Positions 26,360-35,062 of a stretch of 64,000 nt of DNA are shown piece after piece. The first letter of the stretch is position 1, and every line of letters starts with the position of its first letter. Source of the stretch: Streptomyces sp. SID12501 (GTDB lineage: Bacteria; Actinomycetota; Actinomycetes; Streptomycetales; Streptomycetaceae); the NCBI RefSeq assembly GCF_010550245.1, contig NZ_JAAGLU010000007.1:186001-250000 (forward strand), given 5' to 3'. A model generated the notes under the pieces. That model was given only the letters and a program-made list of their open reading frames with translations, had not been told where the DNA came from and made no database searches. The translations under genes were made by a program, and so were the position numbers.

Positions 26360-27192
26360 CCGCCACCTCCTCCCCCACTCCCGTGCTGCAGGCCCGCGGT
26401 CTGGTCAAGCGGTACGGCCAGGTCACCGCCATCGACGGCGCCGACTTCGACCTGCTCCCCGGCGAGGTCCTCGCCGTCATCGGTGACAACGGCGCAGGCA
26501 AGACCAGCCTCATCAAGGCCCTCACCGGCGCGGTGGCCCCGGACGCGGGCGAGATACGCCTCAACGGCGAGCCCATCACCTTCTCGGGCCCGCAGAGCGC
26601 TCGCGCCCACGGCATCGAGACGGTCTATCAGGACCTCGCCGTGGCCGCCTCCATGGACATCGCCTCGAACATGTTCCTCGGACGCGAACTCCGCCGCCCC
26701 GGCGTCCTCGGCAGTGTCTTCCGCATGCTCGACAAGAAGCGCATGCGTCAGGAGGCCGCCGAGCACATGGCCGACCTGAAGATCGGCCTGCGCTCGCTGA
26801 CGCAGTCGGTGGAGACGCTCTCCGGCGGACAGCGGCAAGCCGTCGCGGTCGCCCGTTCCGTCGCCTGGGCCCGCAGCGTCGTGGTCATGGACGAACCCAC
26901 CGCCGCCCTGGGCGTCAAGGAGTCGGGGCAGGTCCTCGACCTCATCCGCCGGGTCCGGGACAAGGGCATGCCGGTCGTCCTGATCAGCCACAACATGCCG
27001 CACGTCTTCGAGATCGCCGACAGGATCCACGTCCACCGCCTCGGCCGGCGCGCTGCCGTGATCAAGCCCTCCGACTACTCCATGGCCGAGGTCGTCGCCA
27101 TCATGACCGGCGCTCTCACCGTCGATGCGGCCGGAGATACTGTCGTAGCGGATTCCGAGGCGGCCAAGGCCGCCGGAGTCCAGGCCACCTGA
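26356..27192 (+). CDS. frcA: Monosaccharide ABC transporter ATPase, single domain (FrcA-like)
   Basis: A 278-residue ATPase. It has Walker A GDNGAGKTS, signature LSGGQRQAVAVARS, Walker B VVVMDEPTAALG and switch His in LISHNMP. RbsA proteins carry two fused nucleotide-binding domains (~500 residues); this has one, as in FrcA. ATG overlaps the permease stop. Unlike the two CUT1 importers in the window, this system has its own motor. Confidence 0.88.
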   Translation: MTATSSPTPVLQARGLVKRYGQVTAIDGADFDLLPGEVLAVIGDNGAGKTSLIKALTGAVAPDAGEIRLNGEPITFSGPQSARAHGIETVYQDLAVAASMDIASNMFLGRELRRPGVLGSVFRMLDKKRMRQEAAEHMADLKIGLRSLTQSVETLSGGQRQAVAVARSVAWARSVVVMDEPTAALGVKESGQVLDLIRRVRDKGMPVVLISHNMPHVFEIADRIHVHRLGRRAAVIKPSDYSMAEVVAIMTGALTVDAAGDTVVADSEAAKAAGVQAT

Positions 27193-27265
27193 CAGCACGA
27201 TCCAGCTCTCGCAGTTTCCGGCCGAGGCCGCGGCCGGAACCGAGAGCCCACAGGACGGTTTCTCC

Positions 27266-28288
27266 ATGGCAGCGAACCGCCGCCCCACCCTGGCCGACGT
27301 CGCCCACGAAGTGGGTGTCAGCGCCAAGACCGTCTCCCGAGTCCTCAACGAGGACGGACCCGCCTCCGCGCAGACCAGGGAACAGGTACTCGCCGCGGTG
27401 GCCAAGCTCGGCTTCCAGCCGAACCTCATGGCCCGCAACATCCGCGTCGGCGGACCCGACACCACGGTCGGACTGGTCATCCCGGACCTCGGGAACCCCT
27501 TCTTCGGGGCCGTGGCCCAAAGCATCGAGGACACGGTCCGCGACCGGGGCCTGACCCTGCTCATGGGCTCCTCCGCGGACGATCCCGTCCGCGAGCGCGC
27601 GCTGACCGACAAGTTCCTCGCCCGGCGGGTCAGCATCCTGATCGTCGTGCCGTCCGTCGGCGCCGACCACTCCCACCTCAAGTCCCACCGTACGGCGGGA
27701 CTGCCCGTGATCTTCCTCGACCGGCCCGGAGTCGGTCTCGCCACGGACAGCATCGTGAGCTCCAACCGCGCGGGCGCCCACGACGGCGTCGCCCACCTGC
27801 TCGCCCACGGGCACCGGCGCATCGGCTTCGTCGGTGACCTGCCGGTGAAGCTGTACACGCGTCGCGAGCGCCTGGCGGGCTACCGCTCGGCGCTGCAGGA
27901 GGCCGACATCCTCTACGACCGCTCGCTGATCACCAACGCCCACGACCAGCAAGGAGCCGAGGCCGCGACCGCCCGACTCCTCGGCCTGTCCGATCCGCCC
28001 ACGGCGCTGTTCGCCGGCAACAACATCATGGCGCTGGGCATCGTCGCCGAACTGGCCCGCAGCAAACGCAAGGAGGTCGCCGTGGTCGCCTTCGACGACG
28101 TGCCGCTGGCCGAGGCACTCGAACCCGCCCTGACCGCCGTCGCCCAGGACGCGGAAGAACTCGGCAAGGCAGCCGCGACCACCGCCCTCACCCGACTCGA
28201 CGGCGACCGCACCCGGACCCGCGTCATCACCGTGCCCACTCGCCTGATCGTCCGCGGCTCGGGCGAGCAACCCGCGCCCAAGCCGTAG
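27266..28288 (+). CDS. LacI-family regulator of the fructose/levan regulon
   Basis: A 340-residue repressor: HTH PTLADVAHEVGVSAKTVSRVLN at about 7-28, then a sugar-sensor domain with VVAFDDVPLAEALEPALTAV. It is the last gene of the frcBCA operon, 73 bases after the ATPase. As the only regulator in that operon, it is the best candidate to bind TGTCAWCGWTGACA before frcB, levanase 2 and levanase 1. Fructose or a fructose phosphate would be the likely inducer. Confidence 0.88.
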   Translation: MAANRRPTLADVAHEVGVSAKTVSRVLNEDGPASAQTREQVLAAVAKLGFQPNLMARNIRVGGPDTTVGLVIPDLGNPFFGAVAQSIEDTVRDRGLTLLMGSSADDPVRERALTDKFLARRVSILIVVPSVGADHSHLKSHRTAGLPVIFLDRPGVGLATDSIVSSNRAGAHDGVAHLLAHGHRRIGFVGDLPVKLYTRRERLAGYRSALQEADILYDRSLITNAHDQQGAEAATARLLGLSDPPTALFAGNNIMALGIVAELARSKRKEVAVVAFDDVPLAEALEPALTAVAQDAEELGKAAATTALTRLDGDRTRTRVITVPTRLIVRGSGEQPAPKP

Positions 28289-28293
28289 GCAGC

Positions 28294-28434
28294 TCGGCGC
28301 ACATCTCGGCAAGAAGTCCCAGGTCGGCCCCCTCCACCCTCCACCACCTCTTCCAATCGCTGCACGAGTGGCAGGACTTCAGCCATCGGCTGCATGAAGC
28401 GGGGCATCAGCCGTACTGCCTTGTCCGGCCCTGA
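28294..28434 (+). repeat. Direct repeat copy B with a decayed ORF 3' end
   Basis: The second copy of the sequence at 17327-17456. The coding tail 28357-28434 reads SLHEWQDFSHRLHEAGHQPY and then CLVRP before TGA. It is followed, as in copy A, by a GC-rich hairpin (28457-28480). Confidence 0.65.
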
Positions 28435-28456
28435 GCCGGGGCTTCGTGGGTGTCGT

Positions 28457-28480
28457 GGGCGGGGTTTGCGGACTCCGCCC
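28457..28480 (+). terminator. Hairpin following repeat copy B
   Basis: GGGCGG...CCGCCC stem, with part of the inner stem mismatched, then TCTTCC. It is positioned like the intrinsic terminator after repeat copy A and may end the frc-lacI transcript. Confidence 0.45.
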
Positions 28481-28485
28481 TCTTC

Positions 28486-28536
28486 CGTGTTCCCGGCGGG
28501 TCCGTCAGGTTTCGTGTTCCCGGCGGGTCCGTCAGG
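28486..28536. repeat. Two-copy 27-bp tandem repeat
   Basis: CGTGTTCCCGGCGGGTCCGT followed by CAGG occurs at 28486 and again at 28513. A simple local duplication with no reading frame attached. Confidence 0.6.
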
Positions 28537-29589
28537 CGGGCAGTCGGGGCGTCCTTGCCTTCCGGCTCGGCTTTCGTGAAGGCGTCGTCGATCAGCTGGA
28601 CTTGGGGAGTTCTCGCCGGCTGTCGTCAGGGTTCGCTTCAGCGGGTCGAACAGGAGCACACTGGGGAGTGAGAGGCAGGCGGTCCGATGGCGCAGGGGAC
28701 ATCCGTTCGATCGGGTCCGGCGCCGGGCCGTTGGGGAGCTTCTGGGGACAGCCCGCGGCAGGAAGCACCGGCGGGCCGGTGTCCTGGTCGTCGACGGCCG
28801 CCGCCGATGCGGGCAGGCATCGGCGGCGGCCGAGAGGCGCGAGGACGGCGTGGACTCCCCCTCACATCGCCGCCTCGCACTGACCGTCCTCACCACCCCT
28901 CCCGGGGTGCGCGGGAGTTCATCCCGGGCTCGAACAGGGGTGGGGAGGGCGAAGGGCTGGAGCCGCGTAGTCGGCGATGCGGCTCCAGCCGCTCACAGTG
29001 GTCGCATTCGCACTGCGACCCGGGGGCTGGGGGCCTACGTATGCGGGCCGGCGACCCGTCGCCGACCGTGGTCGGCAGCGGGGCGAGGACCCTGTCCGCA
29101 GCATAGACCGGGCTTGGACGGGACCAACACCGTGCGATTCCGGACGCCCATGGCCGAATGAGACCGTAGGAGCTGTGTGAGACGGGTGCGGCCAGGGTGA
29201 ACGGCTCGCCGTGCATGGGCGGTTCGCACGCGTTGACGGATGCCGAGGACCTCCCGGTCGTGCCCGGGCGCACGCCGGGTTCGCCCCGACCCGGCCAACT
29301 TCGGTCTGTCCAGTGAGCGGCGCAGGGACTAAGCTGCTGTATAGACGTCCCAGACCCCGGCGGCATGCTGTTTCCTGAACACAGATGTCTGTGGGGTGCG
29401 GACTCTTCGTCTGTCACCCGGCGCATCCCAGGAGGGAACCGGGTGGATCCTCTGTCCTGCTGCTCAGGCTGTCGGACCGGCCGTTGCTCTGCCTCCGCCG
29501 AAAACACACCCCCGCCGGGAGCGCGCCCAGGAAGCCGGTACTCCGGCACCAGCGCACCCGCTGCCGGAGGGGCTCCGAACCGAGGCGTT
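28537..29589. other. Gene-poor stretch
   Basis: About 1 kb with no convincing gene on either strand; open frames are GC-skew artefacts lacking domain-like sequence. The one clear structure is a perfect 12-bp inverted repeat at 28955-28990 (GGCTGGAGCCGC / GCGGCTCCAGCC, 12-base loop). It may contain decayed sequence. Confidence 0.4.
28955..28990. repeat. Perfect inverted repeat
   Basis: Arms GGCTGGAGCCGC and GCGGCTCCAGCC around a 12-base loop, in a region without genes. Possibly a terminator of a lost gene. Confidence 0.5.
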
Positions 29590-29958
29590 ATGCCCCAGCC
29601 CCAGCTCACCGTCCACCGCCATGACCGAAGGACACGAGCGCTGATCACCCCGGTCGGCGAGATCGACCTCGAATCCGCGCCGTTGCTGCAGGCGTCCCTG
29701 GAACAGTGCCTGCGAAACGGAATCCGCGCCATCGACATCGACCTCGCTCATGTCACCTTCTGCGACTGCAGCGGACTCAACGCGTTCCTCCTCGCCGCCC
29801 AGCAGACCACCGCCGTCGGCGGGACCCTGCGACTGCATCATCCGCAGCCGACGCTGGCCCGCATGCTCGACATCACCGGCACCTCGGAGACGCTCATGGC
29901 GGTCCCGCCGCGCGGCTCCGTCCGGCTGGTACCCGTCCTCTCGGGCGACGCGCGATGA
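29590..29958 (+). CDS. STAS-domain anti-sigma-factor antagonist
   Basis: A 122-residue SpoIIAA/BldG-like protein. The core is ALITPVGEIDLESAPLLQASL, then IDIDLAHVTFCDCSGLNAFL, where the serine of CSGL is the position phosphorylated by anti-sigma kinases in the family. No kinase gene is adjacent; the partner would be elsewhere. ATG at 29590 has CGAGG just upstream. Three GAF-ANTAR genes follow on the same strand, suggesting a stress-signalling neighbourhood. Confidence 0.82.
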   Translation: MPQPQLTVHRHDRRTRALITPVGEIDLESAPLLQASLEQCLRNGIRAIDIDLAHVTFCDCSGLNAFLLAAQQTTAVGGTLRLHHPQPTLARMLDITGTSETLMAVPPRGSVRLVPVLSGDAR

Positions 29959-30147
29959 CGGCGGGCGCCCGACGGGCGCGGTCGAGGAAGCCGGAGGTCT
30001 CGCGACTCCGGCGTTGCTCGACACCCGGCCGCGGAGCCGGACCACGACCAGGACGCCTGTGAGGCAACCGGAAGCCTGGGCGCCGACCACCGAAAGTGCC
30101 GCCGTCCTTCCCGCGCCTGTTCAGGCCGGGACCAGCCTCCATCGAGA

Positions 30148-30873
30148 GTGCCCACCGTGGATCAACAACTCCTGGCCAAGACCTTCGTCGAGCTGGCCGA
30201 CAACCTGGTCGCCGACTTCGACCTCATCGACTTCCTGCGCCTGCTGACCGACCGCTGCGTCGGCATGCTCGACGCGAGCGCCGCCGGGGTACTGCTCGCC
30301 GACCAGGACGGCAAGCTCCACGTCATGGCGGCCTCCGACGAACAGGTGCGACTGCTGGAGCTCTTCCAGCTCCAGAACGACGAGGGCCCCTGCCTCGAGT
30401 GCTACCGCACCGGCACGCCCGTGATCGTCCACGACCTGACCCGGGAGGCCCACCGCTGGCCGCGCTTCGTCACGGCGGCCCACCGCAGTGGATTCGGGGC
30501 CGTCCAGGCCCTGCCCCTGCGTCTGCGGGACAACACCGTCGGCGCCCTGAACCTCTTCCGCGCCGCCCCCGGCCCCTTCGACCCGCCCGCCACACTCATC
30601 GCGCAGGCCATGGCCGACGTCGCCACCATCAGCCTCCTGCAACACCGCACCGCCCACCGCAGCACGATGCTCAACGAACAGCTGCAGACGGCGCTGACCA
30701 GCCGGGTGCTGATCGAACAGGCCAAGGGAAAACTCGCCGAACGCCAGGGCATCGACATGGAGCAGGCGTTCAGCGCGCTGCGCGGTTACGCCCGCTCCCA
30801 CAACATGCGCCTGGCCGACGTGGCCCGCGCCTTCATCGACGACTCCGAATCCCTTGCCGGTCTGAGTGTCTGA
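30148..30873 (+). CDS. GAF and ANTAR domain protein (1)
   Basis: A 241-residue regulator. The GAF sensor domain (about 15-165) includes CVGMLDASAAGVLLADQDGKLHV and GPCLECYRTGTPV. The C-terminal ANTAR domain (about 185-235) includes LTSRVLIEQAKGKLAERQGI and the helix with FSALRGYARSHNMRL. ANTAR domains bind tandem RNA hairpins and prevent termination. GTG at 30148 or 30157 could start it; neither has a strong ribosome site. It is a paralogue of the gene at 31751. Confidence 0.85.
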   Translation: MPTVDQQLLAKTFVELADNLVADFDLIDFLRLLTDRCVGMLDASAAGVLLADQDGKLHVMAASDEQVRLLELFQLQNDEGPCLECYRTGTPVIVHDLTREAHRWPRFVTAAHRSGFGAVQALPLRLRDNTVGALNLFRAAPGPFDPPATLIAQAMADVATISLLQHRTAHRSTMLNEQLQTALTSRVLIEQAKGKLAERQGIDMEQAFSALRGYARSHNMRLADVARAFIDDSESLAGLSV

Positions 30874-31007
30874 CCCACGCTGCGGCGGGCACCCGCTACT
30901 CCAGGACGTACCCGCGGACCGCTCTGTGGCGGACCGGCCCGCGTGCGGTACGGCGGAGACCGAGAGGCTCTCCATCCTGAAGTGCCACGGACACGGGACG
31001 GAGACCG

Positions 31008-31754
31008 GTGATCAGCGACAGCATGGCCGAGGTCCTGCGGTCGCTGCGCCAGGGCGAGGTGGCCGACCCGGCCCGGGCGTGTGCGCGGGCGCTGGGCGTC
31101 GAGGGCGTCGTACTGTCTTTGCTGGCCGGCCCGGACCCGACGACCGAGCCGGTCTGGTGCCATCCCGAGCTGGGCGCACGGTTCGAGGAGCTTCAGTTCA
31201 CGCTGGGTGAGGGGCCTGGTCCGGACGCGGTCCGCACGGGTTCGCCCGTCGTGGAACCCGACCTGGACCGGGTTCGCCCGGAGCGCTGGCCCGCACTGCT
31301 GCCGGCCGCGCACGACCTGGGCGTACACGGTGTGTGCTGTTTCCCGCTGGGCATCGGAGCCGTCCGGGTCGGGGTACTAACCCTGCTGTGCGACGGCGAC
31401 CGGCGGCTGAGCGGGCAGCAGTACACGGACGCCGGCGCCCTCACGGCCGCGCTGACCGGCGCTTTCCTGAACGGGGGCCCGAGTGGCGGGAACGGGAACG
31501 CGCGCGGGTTCGACATGTCCCTGGACCCACCGGCGGGGCTGCGCCGCGCGGTCGTGCACCAGGCGACGGGAATGATCAGCGTCCAACTGGGCGTGGCCAT
31601 GGCGGAGGCGCTCCTGCGCCTGCGTGCCCACGCGTACGGCAGTGAGCGCCCCCTCGGCGAGATCGCTGCGGACGTGGTCGCCCGCAGGCTCCGATTCGAA
31701 GACGATGTGAGCGGGCCGCAATCGCCCGACAGTGGAAAGGGTGGAAAGGGATGA
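31008..31754 (+). CDS. GAF and ANTAR domain protein (2)
   Basis: A 248-residue protein with a more diverged GAF domain (LGEGPGPDAVRTGSPVVEPD, about 66-85) and an ANTAR-like C-terminus (AVVHQATGMISVQLGVAMAEALLRLRAHAY, about 180-210). It begins with GTG at 31008 after GGAGACCG. Its stop overlaps the ATG of the next gene (ATGA), so the two are translationally coupled. Confidence 0.82.
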   Translation: MISDSMAEVLRSLRQGEVADPARACARALGVEGVVLSLLAGPDPTTEPVWCHPELGARFEELQFTLGEGPGPDAVRTGSPVVEPDLDRVRPERWPALLPAAHDLGVHGVCCFPLGIGAVRVGVLTLLCDGDRRLSGQQYTDAGALTAALTGAFLNGGPSGGNGNARGFDMSLDPPAGLRRAVVHQATGMISVQLGVAMAEALLRLRAHAYGSERPLGEIAADVVARRLRFEDDVSGPQSPDSGKGGKG

Positions 31755-32518
31755 TCGGCATGGCCCGTGAACGACGTCTGGCCGAGATCTTCGTGGAGAT
31801 CGCGGACTCCCTCGTCGAGGACTTCGACGTGATCGACCTGCTGCACCGGCTGTGCGCGCGCTGCGTCGAGCTGCTCGACGTGTCGGCGGCCGGGATCCTC
31901 CTCGCGGACGCGCACGGTGAACTGCAGGTCATCGCCGCCTCCGACGAGCACACCCGGCTGCTGGAACTCTTCACGCTCCAGCACGACCAGGGGCCCTGCG
32001 TCGAGTGCTTCCGCACCGGTGTCGCCCGCACGAACATCGACCTGACGCAGCCTCAGGCCACCGCCGGCTGGCCGCGCTTCGCCCCGCAGGCCCGCGAGAC
32101 GGGATACGTGGCCACCCACGCCATCCCGCTGCGCCTGCGCAACCGGGTCGTCGGCGCCCTCAACCTCTTCCAGACCACGGCGCATCACCTCGGCGACGAC
32201 GACATCGCACTCGCCCAGGCACTCGCCGACGTGGCCACCATCACGATCCTCCAGCAGCGCACGCTGGAGCGGTCGCACGTGGAGAACAGCCAGTTGGAGT
32301 ACGCGCTGAACAGCCGGGTCCTGGTCGAGCAGGTGAAGGGCGTCCTGGCGGAACGCTGGGACACCTCCGTCGACAACGCCTTCGAGACGTTCCGGTCGTA
32401 CGCCCGCGCCCGTCACCTGCGCCTGACCGACCTCGCCGTGCAGATCATCTCGGGCGACTTCGACACCTCGGACATCCCCGCTCCGGTGCCGGACCGGGCC
32501 GGGGACCAGCACGACTGA
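31751..32518 (+). CDS. GAF and ANTAR domain protein (3)
   Basis: A 255-residue paralogue of the gene at 30148. GAF (about 20-165): CVELLDVSAAGILLADAHGE and GPCVECFRTGVA. ANTAR (about 185-235): LNSRVLVEQVKGVLAERWDT and FRSYARARHLRL. It overlaps the previous gene by four bases. ATG 31760 is an alternative start with a better-spaced GGAAAGG. Confidence 0.85.
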   Translation: MIGMARERRLAEIFVEIADSLVEDFDVIDLLHRLCARCVELLDVSAAGILLADAHGELQVIAASDEHTRLLELFTLQHDQGPCVECFRTGVARTNIDLTQPQATAGWPRFAPQARETGYVATHAIPLRLRNRVVGALNLFQTTAHHLGDDDIALAQALADVATITILQQRTLERSHVENSQLEYALNSRVLVEQVKGVLAERWDTSVDNAFETFRSYARARHLRLTDLAVQIISGDFDTSDIPAPVPDRAGDQHD

Positions 32519-32694
32519 CCGGCCTCGCACCCCCGCTGCGGGGAGTAGCGTGAGGCCATCGGGAGCACCTCGCGCACCGGCCCCGTTACCGGTGTCGTTC
32601 CTGGTGAGCAACGACACCGCACACCTGACCGCAGCGTCTTCAGATGCCTCAGACGCCTTCCAGATGCCTTCAGACGGAACGGAAGCGATCCCCG

Positions 32695-33057
32695 ATGATG
32701 TACGACCAGACACGCGCCCAGCAGCCCGCGAGCCAAGTCCGGGGCTCCGCCGAGCGGCGCAGGCCGGGCCCTGAGCCGCTGCTCCCGCAGGACGAACAGG
32801 ACAGGATCGTCCATCGCCTGCAACACGCCCTCAACACCTTCGCCGACACCCCGCTCAAGGCGCTGGAAGAGGCCGAGAGCGCCTACGACGAAGCCACCGC
32901 CCAGCTCGTGAACGCCCTCGCGGAACGCCGGAGTCTCCTTCGCGCCGGCTGGCAGGACCAGAGCCGCGAAACGCAGCCCACCGAAACACAGGCCGACGAA
33001 CTCCGGCTCGCCCTGCGGCAGTACCGCGAGATCACCCAGCGCATGCTGCGTCTCTAG
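32695..33057 (+). CDS. Small conserved helical protein
   Basis: About 120 residues, no signal peptide. The C-terminal two thirds is predicted helical: IVHRLQHALNTFADTPLKAL then EEAESAYDEATAQLVNALAERR and LRLALRQYREITQRMLRL. It resembles a Streptomyces-specific family of unknown function. Starts ATG 32695 or the next ATG 32698, with GGAACGGAAG upstream. It follows the ANTAR genes after a short GC-rich gap, and a strong hairpin follows. Confidence 0.6.
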   Translation: MMYDQTRAQQPASQVRGSAERRRPGPEPLLPQDEQDRIVHRLQHALNTFADTPLKALEEAESAYDEATAQLVNALAERRSLLRAGWQDQSRETQPTETQADELRLALRQYREITQRMLRL

Positions 33058-33114
33058 GGCCTGGCGACCTCTGGAGCCTGTCGACGGAAAGCTCCGCCGG
33101 GTTCTGCGGATGGC

Positions 33115-33159
33115 CCAGGGCCTGTCCGGTCAGCGGGGACGGGTCCGGACAGGCCCTGG
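33115..33159. terminator. Perfect 15-bp hairpin
   Basis: CCAGGGCCTGTCCGG / CCGGACAGGCCCTGG with a 15-base loop, 58 bases after the previous stop. It lies between converging genes and is likely to act on both strands. The remaining bases to 33359 hold nothing recognisable. Confidence 0.65.
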
Positions 33160-33359
33160 TGTATCGGGGCGCCACTCGGCGCGGGGGACATCGGGCCGGA
33201 GTGATCCCGGCGCCGCCGTGCTCGCCGATGGCTCGGTGGCCCCGTCATCGACCGCGTCTACGGCCGCTCGGGCGCCCGCCTGTCGAGACGATCCGTAAGA
33301 CGGCGTCCCCTGGCCCCCGCCCTGCCCCCGTCCTGTGCCCACCCTGACAACGGCCCGCC

Positions 33360-33905
33360 TCAGACGGAACGAACCGCCCGGTACTCCGAGGCCAGCAGGC
33401 CGAACAGGACGTCGTCGGTCCACTCCCCCTTGATCCAGGCGCTCTGCACGAGGTGACCCTCGCGGCGGAAGCCCACCCGCTCCAGCAGCTTCGCCGAGCG
33501 GAGGTTGCGTCCGTCGCAGGCGGCCGAGATCCTGTGCAGGCCCTCCTCCACCAGCAGGAACCGCACCAGCAGCGCGACGGCCTCGGTGGCGTACCCGTGC
33601 CCCTGGAACTCCGGGGCGAACGTGAATCCCAGCTCGGCCTGGCGTCCGTCCTCGCTGCGGCACACCCCGACGTCGCCGATCAGCCCTGGAGCGTCCCGGC
33701 GCTCGACGGCGTACTGGAACCATCCCGGAGCGCGGGGATCCCCGGCCGAGAAGGTGGCCGCCAGCCGCTCGGCGTCCGCCAAGGGCACCGGCGCCTCCCA
33801 GGACTGGTACCGGCTCACCTCGGGGTCCGACCGGTACGCCGCCAGGGTCGGCGCGTCCGACGAGGTGAACCTTCGGATCCGCAGCCTCGCCGTCTCCATG
33901 TCCAC
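33360..33905 (-). CDS. GNAT acetyltransferase, RimJ/RimL type
   Basis: A 181-residue GCN5-related acetyltransferase: N-terminal TARLRIRRFTSSDAPTLAAY, acetyl-CoA loop ELGFTFAPEFQGHGYATEAV (Q/RxxGxG as QGHGYA), and C-terminal RSAKLLERVGFRREGHLV. These are RimJ/L features, but substrates vary widely. GTG at 33905 has AAGGGAAGGG upstream. It lies directly downstream of the broken monooxygenase gene and may have been co-transcribed with it. Confidence 0.85.
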   Translation of the reverse strand: MDMETARLRIRRFTSSDAPTLAAYRSDPEVSRYQSWEAPVPLADAERLAATFSAGDPRAPGWFQYAVERRDAPGLIGDVGVCRSEDGRQAELGFTFAPEFQGHGYATEAVALLVRFLLVEEGLHRISAACDGRNLRSAKLLERVGFRREGHLVQSAWIKGEWTDDVLFGLLASEYRAVRSV

Positions 33906-33918
33906 GTTTCCCTTCCCT

Positions 33919-33963
33919 TCAGCGGTAGTTGAGTCAGTGATAGTCGAGTCAGCGGTAGTTGAG
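33919..33963. repeat. Three 15-bp tandem repeats at a gene end
   Basis: TCAGCGGTAGTTGAG, TCAGTGATAGTCGAG, TCAGCGGTAGTTGAG. On the minus strand each unit encodes a version of the monooxygenase C-terminus plus a TGA stop, so the last five codons have been duplicated in frame, with only the first stop in use. Confidence 0.75.
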
Positions 33964-34922
33964 CTCCGCCAGCTCGGTCGCGAGCTTCCTCGGCATGGCC
34001 GTGTGGCCCAGCAGGGGAAGCGCGATGTTACGCGCGCGGCGCACCACGGGGTTGCGGGTGGTGGCCATACGAGTCATCCGGTGGGTGAAGGCGACGACCC
34101 GCTGGGCGACGGGGCGGCGCTGAGCCTCGTAGCCGTCGAGTTGCCCGGTGGCGAAGGCCCGGCCGAGGGCGTAGCCGTCCTGGATGCCGGTGTTCATGCC
34201 CTGGCCGCCGGCGGGGCTGTGGACGTGCGCGGCGTCGCCCGCCAGGAACAGGCGGCCGGCCCGGTAGTGGTCGGCGACCCGGTGGTGCACCCGGAACCGT
34301 GAGGACCAGGCGATACCGGTGACCTTGGCCTGGCCGGGGGCACGCTCGTCGAGAAGCCGTTGGACGAAGGCCAGGTCGGGGGTGGGCGGGGCGTCGTCCA
34401 CGGTGGCGACGACCCGGTAGTGGCCGCCGGGGAGCGGCGCGACGACGGCGAGACCGTGGGTGCCGAAGGTGAGCGACACCTCGGCGGGGCCGGGCGCCCA
34501 GTCCATCACGGCGTCGGCGAGCACGAAGGACTCCTCGTAGGAGCTGCCGGTGAACCTGATGCCGGCCGCTTCGCGGACGGTGCTGTGCATGCCGTCGGCG
34601 CCGACGGCGTATGCGGCGCGCAGGGTTTCGCCGGTGCTCATGGTGAGCGTCACGGCGTCGGCGTCCTGGACGACGGCGGCGACCTCGTACGGGCGGTGCA
34701 CGGCGCCGCCGAGCGCCCGCAGCCGGTCCAGAAGCACGCTCTCCGTCTCGTACTGGGGAACCATCAGGGCGTACGGGTGGGCCGTGGGCAGCCGGTCGAA
34801 CGGCACGGTCAGCAGGCGCCGGGAGCCGTCGCGGACGCCGAAGCGGGTGATCCGGATGCCGCGGGCGATCAGCTCCTCGGAGGCTCCCAGCTCGTCGAGG
34901 ACCTCCAGGGTGCGGGCGTGTA
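33949..34922 (-). pseudogene. FAD-dependent monooxygenase, C-terminal part (gene split by transposon)
   Basis: The C-terminal ~322 residues of an aromatic-ring hydroxylase of the PheA/MhpA/TetX group: ARTLEVLDELGASEEL, a middle sheet domain, and the second FAD motif LFLAGDAAHVHSPAGGQGMN with GIQDG. The N-terminal Rossmann motif is missing here and is found at 45149-45355, on the other side of the transposon. Joining the halves through one GTGTA copy gives an uninterrupted 385-residue protein reading AAVVHARTLEVLDELG. The fragment can no longer bind FAD normally. Confidence 0.92.
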
Positions 34923-34973
34923 GGCCCTGTTCTCGTATAGCTGTCGCCAGGTGGCGTGTAGCGCTCAGTAACC
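34923..34973 (+). repeat. Left terminal inverted repeat
   Basis: Begins GGCCCTGTTCTCGTATAGCT and matches the right end over 51 bases with differences at positions 22 and 44. The adjoining GTGTA at 34918-34922 is the left target duplication. Confidence 0.95.
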
Positions 34974-35062
34974 TTCCGGCCACAGTTGTGCTCTTCTGAC
35001 CTTCTCTCCGGTTCTGCCTCGCCACGCTGTGGTGATCCAACTGGTTGGGCGAGGGAGCACGG

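Noticed and set aside
29041..29340. Possible group II intron or transposase remnant
   Set aside because: A few short stretches looked intron-like, but neither a domain V hairpin nor a reverse-transcriptase or DDE motif could be found.
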